Below are positions 8,408-17,556 of a DNA stretch of 35,168 bases, in pieces. The notes beneath the pieces were generated by a model, which was not told where the DNA came from, did no database searches, and saw nothing but the letters and a program-made list of their open reading frames with translations. The stretch spans positions 1 to 35,168 of the forward strand of contig CAZNRY010000015.1 of the NCBI GenBank assembly GCA_964575675.1, in the 5' to 3' direction. This DNA comes from CAZNRY01 sp964575675. GTDB lineage: Bacteria > Eisenbacteria > RBG-16-71-46 > CAIMUX01 > VGJL01. The stretch's first letter is position 1; every line of letters starts with the position of its first letter. Both the position numbers and the translations under genes were made by a program.

Positions 8408-9925
8408 CTAGCCCTGCCCCGATCCGCCGACCGTCATCGACGAGATCCTGAGCGTCGGGGCGCCGGAGCTGATCGGAACCCACTGTCCCTTGCCGCACGT
8501 CCCCGGCCAGAACTTCATGTCGGGGCCGACCCGATCGATCCGTTTCATGACCTCGGGACCGTTTCCGACCAGATTCGCGCCCCGAACGGGGGCGGTGATC
8601 CGACCGTCCTCGATCTTGTAACCCTCGAGCACGCCGAAGGTGAAGTTTCCCGAGGCCGTATCGACCTCGCCGCCACCCAACGTCCGCGCGAAGATCCCCT
8701 TCTTGGTCTCCTTGATCATCTCCTCGACCGCGTCGGCGCCCTCGGCCAGGTACGTGTTGCTCATCCGGACCAAGGGGGGGTAACAATACGACTGCCTGCG
8801 TCCGTTCCCGGTCCGGACCGACTCGGTCATTGCCGCCGTGATCCGGTCGGTCAGGAATCCCCTCAGGACGCCCTTCTCGATCAGGAGATTTTTCACCGGC
8901 GCCGTCCCCTCGTCGTCCACGTTGTACGACCCGCGGAGATCGGGCATGCCGCCCCAATCCACGATCGAGACGCGGTCCGATCCGACGACCTCGCCGATCC
9001 GCCCCGAGTAGAATGAGGAACCGCGCCGGGCGTAGTCCCCCTCGAGGCCGTGCCCGACAGCCTCGTGGAACAGGACCCCGCCGCCCGCCGCCAGAATGAC
9101 CGGCATCTCTCCCCCCGGGGCTTCGACCGCGTCGCACATGGCGACGGCCATCCGCGCGGCCTCGCGGGCCTTCTCGCCCGGAAGGTCGTTCTCCATCTGC
9201 TCGGCGCCGAGACGATGGCTGATCCGCTCGATCCCGAACCCCCGGCGCCCGTCCTTGTTCGCGATCACGTTGATCCGAACCATGGTCAGCGGCAGGGAGT
9301 CCTCGATCCACAGTCCGTCCGAGTTCGCGATCGCGAAGTGGAGCATCTCGTCCGCATACTCGATCGTCACCTGTTGAACGGCCGGATCGCAGGCGCGGGC
9401 GGCCTCGTCGATCCGTTTGACCCAACCGAGTCGTTCATCCTGCGTTACCGCGTCGAACGGACGGACGAAGCGCACGATCCGCGCGGGCGTCTCCACACGG
9501 AACGATATCGGCCGTAGATCGCCGGAGGCCGCCGCAGCGATCGTTGCGGCGCTCTTGGCGGCGTCGATGAGAGGCGTCTCTTCGAATGAGTCGGCGTACG
9601 CGTAGCCGGTACGGTCCCCATCGACCGCGCGGACCCCTCCGCCTGCGAATATCCCCTGCTCGACCGATTCGACCGCGCCGTCCGCGAGGTTCATCCGCGT
9701 CACCGTGCGCGTCTCGAGGTAGAGGTCCGCGAACCCGGCGCCGCGCGAGCGAGCTTCGAGCAGGATCCGCGACGCGGCGCGGGCGTCCACCGGGAACGCC
9801 GGCGAGGCCTGGGCCTCTCCGATCCCCACCAGCCGATCGAGAGACCCGGCGGCCGCCAAGCCTGCCGCACCGCCCACGATCTTGAGGAAACGTCGCCTGC
9901 CGAGAGGTCCGCCGATGGAGTTCAT
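8408..9925 (-). CDS. tldD: TldD-type metalloprotease with twin-arginine signal
   Basis: A 505-residue TldD. The zinc site HEAVGHGLEGD lies at about residues 287-297, and the C-terminal GTCGKGQW supplies the third ligand Cys (about 477). The N-terminus starts MNSIGGPLGRRRFLKIVGG and runs into an Ala-rich hydrophobic stretch ending near QASPAFP. The pattern RRRFLK plus h-region is a twin-arginine export signal. Enterobacterial TldD is cytoplasmic; Tat-tagged TldD homologues occur in other phyla, and here the enzyme is probably exported folded with its metal. The ATG at 9925 is chosen because GGGAGG stands just upstream and because it places the Tat motif at the N-terminus; the longer open frame upstream adds nothing family-like. 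Confidence 0.88.
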   Translation of the reverse strand: MNSIGGPLGRRRFLKIVGGAAGLAAAGSLDRLVGIGEAQASPAFPVDARAASRILLEARSRGAGFADLYLETRTVTRMNLADGAVESVEQGIFAGGGVRAVDGDRTGYAYADSFEETPLIDAAKSAATIAAAASGDLRPISFRVETPARIVRFVRPFDAVTQDERLGWVKRIDEAARACDPAVQQVTIEYADEMLHFAIANSDGLWIEDSLPLTMVRINVIANKDGRRGFGIERISHRLGAEQMENDLPGEKAREAARMAVAMCDAVEAPGGEMPVILAAGGGVLFHEAVGHGLEGDYARRGSSFYSGRIGEVVGSDRVSIVDWGGMPDLRGSYNVDDEGTAPVKNLLIEKGVLRGFLTDRITAAMTESVRTGNGRRQSYCYPPLVRMSNTYLAEGADAVEEMIKETKKGIFARTLGGGEVDTASGNFTFGVLEGYKIEDGRITAPVRGANLVGNGPEVMKRIDRVGPDMKFWPGTCGKGQWVPISSGAPTLRISSMTVGGSGQG

Positions 9926-10066
9926 GCTCCCTCCCTGGTCACAGCACCCCGGTCCACTCCGTCCGATCGAGAGGTTAGCAGAGGACGCAAAACGAGGCAA
10001 AGCAGGGCGGCGAACCCGGCGGTCTCGAGGGGGTTGCGCCGACCGCGGCCGGCGGGAGGACTCTGT

Positions 10067-10762
10067 CTAGGAGGTTCCTTCCTGCACGAGGGGGACGGGC
10101 GCGCGGGCCGGTTCATCCGCGGTGGACCCGTAGAGCCGGGCCGCGTGATTCTCGACCTCGCTTCTCATCGCAAGCACGACGTGGACCCTGAGTCCGGTCG
10201 AGCTCTCGAGCTCGATGGCCAGCCCGCGCTGAGCCGGATCATGGATCGCGACGGTCAGCGAGCGGCCGCGGATCCCGATCGGCACCACACCGTGCTTGAC
10301 TGAGTAGATCGCGTTGACGTAGCGGGCGAAGTCGGGCTGCGGCACGACGTCCGCGAGCGATACGCGGGTGAGATCGTACTGCTCCGCGAGGGTTTCGGTC
10401 AGGGCCGCCTCATCGAGACACCCGAGCGCGACCAGGATCTCCCCGAGCCTTCCGCCCTGGGTACTCTTCAGTTCCCGCGCCCTGTCGATGTCGGCCGGAT
10501 CCGCCCTGCCCCGGCTTACGAGAAGCTCGCTAAGCCCGAGCCTCTTGCCGCACCGGTCGAGGATCAGATTGAGCCGTTCTTGCGACAGGAATCCCATCTC
10601 GACGCAGATGAGACCGATCGGCTTCCGCGCGCCCTTCGCTTCACTCTGGGCGCGAAGGACCCTGGCGAGATCCGCGGGACTCACGTAGCCAAGTTCGATC
10701 AGGAGCTGGCCGAGCCGCTTGCCATGCGGGTTGGCCGTTGGGACGGAGGCTTCAGGGTCCAT
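10067..10762 (-). CDS. Stand-alone MshEN-type protein, probable c-di-GMP binder
   Basis: A 231-residue soluble protein made of the kind of domain normally found at the N-terminus of GspE/PilB/MshE ATPases, but with no ATPase attached. Two segments fit the MshEN ligand motif RLGxxLxxxGxxxxxxLxxxLxxQ: RLGQLLIELGYVSPADLARV... ending in Q (about 16-39), and RLGEILVALGCLDEAALTET... ending in Q (105-128). Shorter LGxxLVxxG-like units lie between them. In MshE this motif pair binds cyclic di-GMP (known for the family); binding here is inferred. The C-terminal half (TRVSLADVVPQPDFARYVNA, then SLTVAIHDP) matches the rest of the GspE N-domain. ATG 10762 is preferred over GTG 10780 because GAGGAG lies at 10773-10778. 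Confidence 0.75.
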   Translation of the reverse strand: MDPEASVPTANPHGKRLGQLLIELGYVSPADLARVLRAQSEAKGARKPIGLICVEMGFLSQERLNLILDRCGKRLGLSELLVSRGRADPADIDRARELKSTQGGRLGEILVALGCLDEAALTETLAEQYDLTRVSLADVVPQPDFARYVNAIYSVKHGVVPIGIRGRSLTVAIHDPAQRGLAIELESSTGLRVHVVLAMRSEVENHAARLYGSTADEPARAPVPLVQEGTS

Positions 10763-10974
10763 CAGTGTGGGTCTCCTCACCTAGTGATATCGGCGAGCTG
10801 CGGCCAAAACTGAAACATCCCCCCACTCGGGGATTCCGGATGTCGGCCCCGGCTCGACGGCCCGGAGGGGCGGATCGAGGGCTCGAGAACGTCCCACGGC
10901 CGTCCGCCGGGCGCTCCCTAGCCGGCCGGCGAGCGCGAGTTGCCTTGATCCGGCGCGCCTGCTACACAGAGACC

Positions 10975-12912
10975 ATGCCGCTTCCCGAACCCACGCCGTC
11001 GCACAGGCTCATCCCCGTCTTCTGCCTCCTCGCGATCCCATTGATCGCGGGCGCGTTCGTTTCGACCGGTTGGTCTTGGGGGTGGGACCACCTGTACCGG
11101 GCGGGCCTGGTCTGGAGGTTTCTCGTCCTCGCGATGGCGGTCCTGGTCTGGGTCAACCCGATCCGAAGCATGATCGAGCGATCCGCTGAGGCGACCGGGA
11201 CGGCCCTCGCGCGGTATCCGGTGCGCCTGCCGATCCTGCTCTCCCTGACCGGTCTCGTCCTTCTCGCGGCCTTCCCGATCGCGACCCGGATCTACGGAGA
11301 CAGCCGCTATATCCTCGACGACCACACGAACGCGAGCCTTGCCGGCCACCTCAAGCGGATGTTGGGCCTCGGGCTCCAGTCCCGGGGCTCGGCCTCCTTC
11401 GTCCTGCACGATCTTCTCTCGCGCGCGACCGGGCTGAGCTACGAGCGGAGCTACATGACCGTCTCGGTGCTCTGCGGGGGCTTGTTTCTCTTCGCCCACG
11501 GCAGACTCGCGGGAGGGATCCCCGGCATCTCACCGTCCGCCCGAGCGATCATCCTCTGGCTCGGGTTGACGGATGGAGCGAACCAGCTCTTCTTCGGCCA
11601 CATCGAGAACTACACGGTCGCGCGTCTCTTCGCGTGCCTGTTCTTGATCGGAGTCGTGCGTGCGTCGCTCGATCCCGAAGCCCCGCCGCACAGGCTGAGG
11701 ACCCTCATGTGGCTCGCCCTGGCCGTTTTCTTCCATGCGCAATGGCTCATTCTCGTTCCAACCGGGGCCCTGTGGCTCGGGATTGATCTGGCGGGCCGGC
11801 GCCCCGCGCTCCGGCCGTGGGTCGGCCGCAAGACCGTCCTCTTTGGGATCGGCGCGGCGCTGATAGTTTGCGCCATCGTCTACGCCGCGGCTGGTTCGTA
11901 TTGCTACAACTACATCTACTCGGGCGGGCGCCCGCACCTTCGGCAGCTCTTCCTGCCGATCACAACCGCCTGCATCGGCGCTCCCCACCTGCGTTACACG
12001 CTCTTCTCGGCGGCCCACGTCGCGGACATCTTCGGCTCGCTCTACTCGCTCTCATCCCCCGCGATCCTGCTCGCGATCGCACTGCTGCTTCCTCGTGCCC
12101 CCCGTCTGTTGCTCCCGGCCGTCGCCCTCGGGTTCCTGCACAACTTCATGCTGAACTCGGCCATCGGATACCCGTTCGATTGGGACCTGATGTGCGTCCT
12201 CTCCCCTCCGCTGCTCTACACCGCAGTGTTCGTGGTCGGACGGACGGGACAAAGCGAGTCACACGCCCCTTCCCTTCGTTCGGCCGTTCCTGCCCTGCTC
12301 GTTCTCGGGCTCGGGACGCTGACCCTCTTCGGCGTCAATGCGAACGGCCTGCGCGCCTATCACCGGGTCGAGGACATGGGCGTTTGGCTCCACAGGACCT
12401 ACTTCGGCGGGAGTCACTATCGCCTCAGCTCCAACCTCAGCACGGTCTCCGATCGGGCGCTGCAGGCGAGGGAGCGCGCCCGCGTCCTCGCGCGGCTCAT
12501 GCCCGACGTCTATCCCGACGATTGGGAGGTCGGGTTCCTCTGGGAGCGACTGGCGCTCGAGCGGGTCGGGCTGGACGATTACCCGGGGGCGAAGGATGCG
12601 TTCGAGAACGCGGTCAAGATCCAGCCATCGAAGTGGCAGCTCCTAAAGCCGCTCGGCTACCTCGAGACCGAGATCGGCGACGCCGGGCGCGGCATCCGAT
12701 TGTTGAAGGAGTATCTCGACAAGGCTCCAGGCGATTCGGAGGGTTGGCTCTTTCTCGGAGACGCATGCGGGCGGGCGGGGATGATCGATGAGGCGCGCGG
12801 GGGCTGGTCGCGCTTTCTTGAGCTGGACCCTGACTCGCCGGAAGCGGCGCGGGTCCGCGAGCAGCTTTCAGTCGTCCCGCGCTCCCTGGTCGATCCAATC
12901 CGAGAGCAATAG
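10975..12912 (+). CDS. Multipass membrane protein with C-terminal TPR repeats
   Basis: A 645-residue protein with about ten to twelve membrane helices over the first 450 residues and a soluble C-terminus of at least two or three TPR-like helix pairs (YPGAKDAFENAVKIQPSKWQ, GIRLLKEYLDKAPGDSEGW, DEARGGWSRFLELDPDSPEA). Between helices lie short acidic loops such as TRIYGDSRYILDD, near the first third, and GHIENYTVARLF. The layout resembles GT-C glycosyltransferases of the PMT/oligosaccharyltransferase type with TPR tails, but no diagnostic catalytic motif was certain, so no reaction is assigned. The ATG at 10975 has only a weak ribosome site; the upstream open frame is GC-rich and unlike protein. 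The end overlaps the convergent lipoprotein gene by 45 bases. Confidence 0.7.
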   Translation: MPLPEPTPSHRLIPVFCLLAIPLIAGAFVSTGWSWGWDHLYRAGLVWRFLVLAMAVLVWVNPIRSMIERSAEATGTALARYPVRLPILLSLTGLVLLAAFPIATRIYGDSRYILDDHTNASLAGHLKRMLGLGLQSRGSASFVLHDLLSRATGLSYERSYMTVSVLCGGLFLFAHGRLAGGIPGISPSARAIILWLGLTDGANQLFFGHIENYTVARLFACLFLIGVVRASLDPEAPPHRLRTLMWLALAVFFHAQWLILVPTGALWLGIDLAGRRPALRPWVGRKTVLFGIGAALIVCAIVYAAAGSYCYNYIYSGGRPHLRQLFLPITTACIGAPHLRYTLFSAAHVADIFGSLYSLSSPAILLAIALLLPRAPRLLLPAVALGFLHNFMLNSAIGYPFDWDLMCVLSPPLLYTAVFVVGRTGQSESHAPSLRSAVPALLVLGLGTLTLFGVNANGLRAYHRVEDMGVWLHRTYFGGSHYRLSSNLSTVSDRALQARERARVLARLMPDVYPDDWEVGFLWERLALERVGLDDYPGAKDAFENAVKIQPSKWQLLKPLGYLETEIGDAGRGIRLLKEYLDKAPGDSEGWLFLGDACGRAGMIDEARGGWSRFLELDPDSPEAARVREQLSVVPRSLVDPIREQ

Positions 12913-13617
12913 GATCTGCTCCTCGCTCAAGCACACCCCCGTGCATCCCAACGGCATCCTCTGGCCGAAGGGCGGATCCGGCGACACCTTCCGAACGATC
13001 AGGCTCGCCGGGCCATTGCGCCTGATCACGGCTGGGCCGTGCGCGCTGTCGCCGCGCAGGATGTCGGGGACGGACTCGAGGCGCAGGTTGTTGGTCGCGA
13101 AGTCGCCGCTATGGCAATCGACGCAACCCTTTCCGTTCAGGAGGGGAAGAAGGTCGTTCGAGTAGGTGACACGGCTGGGCGCGATCGAGAACGCCTTCCC
13201 GTTTCCCTCCCCCGCGTTCGTACGCACCGACACCGCTCCGTTCAGCGTTCCCGCGGGGACGAGAACGGTGATCGCGGAGTCGCTCCATGCGACCGCTGCG
13301 CCGGCGATGCGTCGGCTCCCGCCCGCGAAAGTGATCTCCCCATCCACCGCGACCGCGCCGAAGTTCGATCCTTCCACCCGAACCGTATCGGCGATCACGG
13401 TCCGCGAGGGGATCAGGCGATCGATCTTGGGCCTCTCGCCAGGATTCGGGGAACCAGGCTCGGTGACCTTCTTTCCACCGTCAGCGCAGGCCAACCCGAA
13501 GACACAAACGAGAGGCCCGAGGAGTGCCCACCGCGGCAGGAACGGAGGCGCGTTGCGTAACGACCGCGAGGCCGTCTGTCTGCTTTCGATCAAGACCCGA
13601 TCCCCTCCTTCGGACAT
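12868..13617 (-). CDS. Lipoprotein with IPT/TIG domain and c-type cytochrome motif
   Basis: A 249-residue exported protein. A hydrophobic stretch ends in a lipobox (VFGLAC, Cys 44), so it is lipid-anchored. Residues about 63-145 read as an IPT/TIG Ig-like domain (PKIDRLIPS, VRVEGSNFG, ITVLVPAG, GAVSVRTNAGEG). The C-terminal part has the haem c site GCVDCHSGD (Cys165, Cys168, His169) and the later block GQRMPLG with LLLSDWIDQGA, typical of the small cytochrome domains of surface proteins in Planctomycetes and relatives. A role in electron transfer or redox sensing at the surface is inferred. The ATG abuts the stop of the upstream CHRD gene (TAGATG); a TTG at 13593 with GGAGG upstream is an alternative start. 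Confidence 0.75.
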   Translation of the reverse strand: MSEGGDRVLIESRQTASRSLRNAPPFLPRWALLGPLVCVFGLACADGGKKVTEPGSPNPGERPKIDRLIPSRTVIADTVRVEGSNFGAVAVDGEITFAGGSRRIAGAAVAWSDSAITVLVPAGTLNGAVSVRTNAGEGNGKAFSIAPSRVTYSNDLLPLLNGKGCVDCHSGDFATNNLRLESVPDILRGDSAHGPAVIRRNGPASLIVRKVSPDPPFGQRMPLGCTGVCLSEEQILLLSDWIDQGARDD

Positions 13618-14697
13618 CTACCGGATCAAGGTCACCCGGCCGCCCTCGGTCAGGCTACCCGTCCGTAGCATGTAGTAGTAGGTTCCGCTCGGAACCGGCG
13701 CGCCCGAATCGTCGCGGCCGTCCCAGACAACGTCGTTCTGCCCGGCCTCGATCGGGCCGCTGACGAGGGTCCGCAACCTTTGGCCGGAAACGTCGAAAAC
13801 GCCGACCTCGCCCGCCGCGGCCCGGCTGGTTTCGTAGCGAAGGACCGTCCTGCCGCGCGCGGGATTCGGGAAGGCGCTGATCCCCGCTTCTGGAAGGTCC
13901 AGGATGCGGTCCGCGACATCGGCGGCCGATGCGTTGCCGATCTGCCCGCGGATCTCTCCGCCCGGAAACATCCCCGTGTGGATGTTGACGTAGTAGAGGC
14001 CGGCGAGCAGATCATCCCGCTGGGCCGGGGTCAGCACGAAATCCGCGCTCGTCGTGCCGGAGAAGATCCCGATGCTGAAGACAACCGGCCCGTTCGCGCC
14101 GGCCGGCGCCTTGTGGATGTGCGATGCCGTGACGGCGCCGGTCAGGCCCGTGGCCGAGAGCTCGAGATGAAGGTTCAGATTGTTGTCGAGCGTGAGATCG
14201 GCGTAGCCCGTTCCGGCGCTTCCGCTCGGCGGAACCTCCTGTGCCTGGTTCAGGTTCGCGCCGAAGGTGATGGCGCCGAGCAATCGGACCTGTCCCCGGA
14301 TCTCGCCTCCCGGGAACACGTTGCTGTGGACGTTCAAGTAGAGCCGGTTCGCCTGCAGATCGGCGATGTTCGCCGCCGTTGGGGCGACCCAATCGGACTC
14401 GATCGAGCCGATGAAGGGGCCGATGCTGAACTGCACCCCCCCGTTCTGGCCGAACATCCCCTTGTGGACGTGCGATGCGGTGATCGTGTTCGTGAAATTC
14501 GTGACCGTGAGCGAGATGTGGATGTTCGTCTGCGCGGTGTTCAGTGTAACCGTGGCAAAGCCGGTCGCCGCGGTTCCCACGGGCGGAACTTCCTGTCCGC
14601 CCGTCAGATTCGCAACATAGACGGTATCGGCGCCGGCAAAGCCGGGCGCCAACGCCATGACAATCGCCGCAATGGCGGCTGCAAGGGTCCTCTTCAT
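13618..14697 (-). CDS. Secreted protein with two CHRD domains and FlgD-like C-terminus
   Basis: A 359-residue protein with a clear signal peptide (MKRTLAAAIAAIVMALAPG, cut near GAD at 22-24). Two CHRD domains follow: about 26-140 (LTGGQEVPPV, ASHVHKGMFGQNG, NVHSNVFPGGEIRGQV) and 143-255 (LNQAQEVPPSGSAGTGYA, ASHIHKAPAGANGP, NIHTGMFPGGEIRGQI). CHRD is a beta-fold found in chordin and in many bacterial secreted proteins; its bacterial role is unknown. The last 85 residues are the FlgD-like Ig module (FPNPARGRTVL, VFDVSGQRLRTL, WDGRDDSGAPVPSG). The start has AGAGGGGG upstream. The stop is followed at once by the cytochrome lipoprotein start, so the two are one transcript. Confidence 0.88.
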   Translation of the reverse strand: MKRTLAAAIAAIVMALAPGFAGADTVYVANLTGGQEVPPVGTAATGFATVTLNTAQTNIHISLTVTNFTNTITASHVHKGMFGQNGGVQFSIGPFIGSIESDWVAPTAANIADLQANRLYLNVHSNVFPGGEIRGQVRLLGAITFGANLNQAQEVPPSGSAGTGYADLTLDNNLNLHLELSATGLTGAVTASHIHKAPAGANGPVVFSIGIFSGTTSADFVLTPAQRDDLLAGLYYVNIHTGMFPGGEIRGQIGNASAADVADRILDLPEAGISAFPNPARGRTVLRYETSRAAAGEVGVFDVSGQRLRTLVSGPIEAGQNDVVWDGRDDSGAPVPSGTYYYMLRTGSLTEGGRVTLIR

Positions 14698-14840
14698 CGG
14701 ATCTAACCCCCTCTCGGGTCGGTTCTTTCTCGATTGCTAATCTTGAATGGCTCATCAAAGGACGAGGCCGCCGATTCCCTGGAAGAAGCGGCGACCCGAC
14801 AGTCTATCGAGCTGTGAGCGGAAAGACCAGTTGTGATACG

Positions 14841-14872
14841 GGGCGGCGATCCATTTGTGTGAATCGCCGCCC
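14841..14872 (-). terminator. Perfect 10-bp hairpin downstream of the M28 peptidase gene
   Basis: GGGCGGCGAT at 14841-14850 pairs exactly with ATCGCCGCCC at 14863-14872 around a 12-base loop. It starts 28 bases past the peptidase stop on the minus strand, in the 203-base gap before the CHRD gene. No U-run follows on either strand, so it may be a Rho-assisted stop or an mRNA-protecting stem rather than a classical terminator. The rest of the gap shows nothing I can support. Confidence 0.5.
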
Positions 14873-14900
14873 AGCAGGATTGAGCGCGGATTTCTCTTGG

Positions 14901-17486
14901 TTACTTCAACAGAACGACGGGGCTCGCCAAGGACCGGCCGTTTGTGAAAGCTCTCACCCAGTAGATCCCTGCGGGAACGCGCCGCCCCGCATCGTCTTGC
15001 CCGTTCCATGTCAGAGATTGAAGACCCGCCGGCAGCGCCGCGCCTTCGAGCAGCCCGCGAACCCTGCGGCCTGAGGCGTCGAATACGGTGAGCCAGGCAT
15101 CGCCCGACGAGCCGAGCGTGAAGCGTACGACCGCCGTCGAGGAAGCGGGATTGGGTGCGATCGAGAGCCCGGAGAGGAGAGGCAGGGACGCGGCCGTGTT
15201 CTCCGCGATCCCGACCGGCGTCAACGTCCCCTCGAGCGAGATGTCGTCGACGTACCATCCCCTGTCGGTGACGCCGCTGTCGCTGCCGAACCAGAAGCGG
15301 ATTCGCATCGAGCTGCCGGCGAAGGAACCCAGATCGACGATCGCCTCTGTCCACGTCGTCTTCGTGCCGACGAAGCCTTGCTGCCCGGAGAGGGGGTTGC
15401 AGCTCCCCGTCATCGTGCTCGAGTAGCCGCCGATCGGGGCGGCCACGGTCCAGGTTGCTCCAGCGTCCGTCGATATCTGGACATTCCCTCCGTCGTATCC
15501 GGCTTCCGTCTTGTACCAATGCCAGAAGTGGAGACGGGCCGTCTCGTAGAACCGAAGATCGATCGGGGGGAGGTCGAGCTTGTAGTCGGCGCAGTTGGCG
15601 TAGGTCGTGTTGAGCTTTGTTCCCCAGACCTTCGTCCCGGAATGCGCGCCGGTCTGCGAATCGGCGCCCCACTCCCAACCGGAGGTCGCGACGAGGCCGT
15701 CCGAGGATGCCTCGAAATCCCAGACCGGCTTCAGGGCGAAGTTCACGCCGGTCAGCTCTCCTCCGGCTGGCGCGGTCACGCTCGTGGCGCCGGGCATGTA
15801 GCCGTCATAGTTCGCGCTGATCACGAGCTGTCCGGGCTCGACGGGATCGAGCAGATAGGCCCCCGCCGCGCCGGCGAGCGCGTACTCGGGCTGGTTCTCG
15901 GCGAACACCCTCGCGCCGGACGGATCGCCCCCTCCTTGCAGGCTCACGATCCCGCTCACCCGAGCGGGCAGGAGCGGACTCAGCGGAATGGTGACCGAAG
16001 TCGCCTGGCCCGCCAGGATCGTGACGTTGACCTCCGCCGCGTCGTACCCGGAGGCCGTCGCCCGCAGCGTGTACGTCCCGGGGAGGAGATCGCTCAGGGT
16101 GAACGCCCCGCCCGCTCCGGATGTCGCCGCGGCGTATGTCGTGTTCTTCACCTGGATCTGGACGCCCGAATCATCCGTTGAGTCGGTCTTGTCCGCGGTC
16201 CCGCTCACGGAGCCCAGTCCGCTGGTCGGAACCGCGAGTTGGGCCGTCGTCACGATGACCGAGAGCGCCATTCTCCGGAGCTGGTTCTGGACGATGTTCG
16301 CCACGGTGTCGCACGTCCTGTGATAGCAGGCGTACGACTCCCAAACGTTGTCGATCGCGAGAAGGGCTGGGAATCCATGAGAGTTGAACGGAACGTGGTC
16401 GCTTCCGTAGCCGTTGCTCGGATAGCGGTAGACGCCCATGTCGGTGTAGGTCGTGGCGACGCTCTGCAGGGCGTCCATCAAGGCCACGGATGAAGGGTTG
16501 CCCGGCCATCCTTCGATCCAGATGTCAGGCGATCCGGCGGTGTCGTAGCCGACCATGTCCATGACCAGCACGCCTCGGAGATCCCAGTTCTGCGCGTCGG
16601 CGATCGCCGCCAGGTGCTCGCTGCCGATCAGGCCCTGTTCCTCGGCCGTGAAGCAGACGAAGTAGATCGTCGACTGGAACGTGAGGGGCGCCATGAGCCG
16701 CGCTGCTTCCAGAACGCCGATCGCGCCCGATCCGTTGTCCTCGGCCCCGGGGGCGAGGGTGCTCGCCTGCGGCGAGGTCGAGTCGAGATGGCCACAGATC
16801 ATGTAAATCCGGTTCGGATAGACCGTGCCGGTCTTCACCCCGACGACATTTCGAATCGACGCCCCGTTGTACGTGAAGCCATCGAAGTAGACGCTGTTCA
16901 GCCCGTATGAGTTGAACTTGTCGAGGGCGTACTGGGTCGCGTTCTGCATCCCCGTCGTGTTGTAGTAACGCGTCTGGATCGTGGTCGCGATCGCGTTCAG
17001 CCCCGTCATCATCTGCTCGATGTTCACCGCCGCCGCCAGGCTCTGGAGGACGGTGAGGGCCGCCGGCGACTTGGCTTCCTCCTGCGGGAAGATGCGCATC
17101 GTTTCGGAGGGTCTCGGCCGCGGTGCGCTCAGTCGGACCCCTCCCTCGCGCAGGGCCTCGACCTGCGTCGGGCCGAGCCGCACGAGCGCCCAACCGTCCT
17201 CCGCGTAGAGGAGCTGCGCACCTCGCAGCGCTGGCACTTCGGCCAGGCGCGGATCGTCCCAGTCCTGCCGGAGCACGGCGTCCCAGCCCTTGGTCAGGGC
17301 CGGGTGCGACCGGCGGTCCAGCTCGAAGGTCGACCCCTGCTCCATCGCCGGCCCGCCCCCATCGGGCAGCACCGCGACTTGGACCAAGGGAGCATGGCGG
17401 GCGCCAGCGAGGCCGGGAAGGAGCACGGCAAGGAGAATGATGTAGATACATAGCCGGCTCGATGTTGGGCGGGGTGCAAAGCACAT
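14901..17486 (-). CDS. Secreted M28-family zinc aminopeptidase with regulatory-like, MAM-like and FlgD modules
   Basis: An 861-residue exported metallopeptidase. After the signal (SRLCIYIILLAVLLPGLAGA) comes a pro-region to about residue 140. The M28 domain (about 145-405) shows all metal ligands: GHLDS (His233), AEDNGSG (Asp250), FTAEEQGLIGS (Glu282-283, base and ligand), DMVGYD (Asp310) and SDHVPFNSHG (His364). Two carboxypeptidase-regulatory-like Ig units follow (about 422-504 and 505-587; GTYTLRATASGYD and GQLVISANYDGY). Then comes a MAM/immune-inhibitor-A-like beta domain (588-754; HFWHWYKTE, WYVDDISLEG) and the FlgD-like module (774-861). It should cleave N-terminal residues from extracellular peptides. 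ATG 17486 has GGAGG five bases upstream; the longer open frame is not used. Confidence 0.9.
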   Translation of the reverse strand: MCFAPRPTSSRLCIYIILLAVLLPGLAGARHAPLVQVAVLPDGGGPAMEQGSTFELDRRSHPALTKGWDAVLRQDWDDPRLAEVPALRGAQLLYAEDGWALVRLGPTQVEALREGGVRLSAPRPRPSETMRIFPQEEAKSPAALTVLQSLAAAVNIEQMMTGLNAIATTIQTRYYNTTGMQNATQYALDKFNSYGLNSVYFDGFTYNGASIRNVVGVKTGTVYPNRIYMICGHLDSTSPQASTLAPGAEDNGSGAIGVLEAARLMAPLTFQSTIYFVCFTAEEQGLIGSEHLAAIADAQNWDLRGVLVMDMVGYDTAGSPDIWIEGWPGNPSSVALMDALQSVATTYTDMGVYRYPSNGYGSDHVPFNSHGFPALLAIDNVWESYACYHRTCDTVANIVQNQLRRMALSVIVTTAQLAVPTSGLGSVSGTADKTDSTDDSGVQIQVKNTTYAAATSGAGGAFTLSDLLPGTYTLRATASGYDAAEVNVTILAGQATSVTIPLSPLLPARVSGIVSLQGGGDPSGARVFAENQPEYALAGAAGAYLLDPVEPGQLVISANYDGYMPGATSVTAPAGGELTGVNFALKPVWDFEASSDGLVATSGWEWGADSQTGAHSGTKVWGTKLNTTYANCADYKLDLPPIDLRFYETARLHFWHWYKTEAGYDGGNVQISTDAGATWTVAAPIGGYSSTMTGSCNPLSGQQGFVGTKTTWTEAIVDLGSFAGSSMRIRFWFGSDSGVTDRGWYVDDISLEGTLTPVGIAENTAASLPLLSGLSIAPNPASSTAVVRFTLGSSGDAWLTVFDASGRRVRGLLEGAALPAGLQSLTWNGQDDAGRRVPAGIYWVRAFTNGRSLASPVVLLK

Positions 17487-17550
17487 CTGGACCTCCGGGA
17501 AGCTCTCAATCGAATCGCAGGCGCTACGCGTCAACCGAAGCACTATCACA

Positions 17551-17556
17551 ATTATA
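17551..17556 (-). promoter_or_regulatory. TATAAT box upstream of the M28 peptidase gene
   Basis: The minus strand reads a perfect TATAAT at 17556-17551, about 65 bases before the peptidase ATG, in an AT-rich patch that stands out in this GC-rich DNA. No good -35 hexamer is seen at the right distance. Confidence 0.4.
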
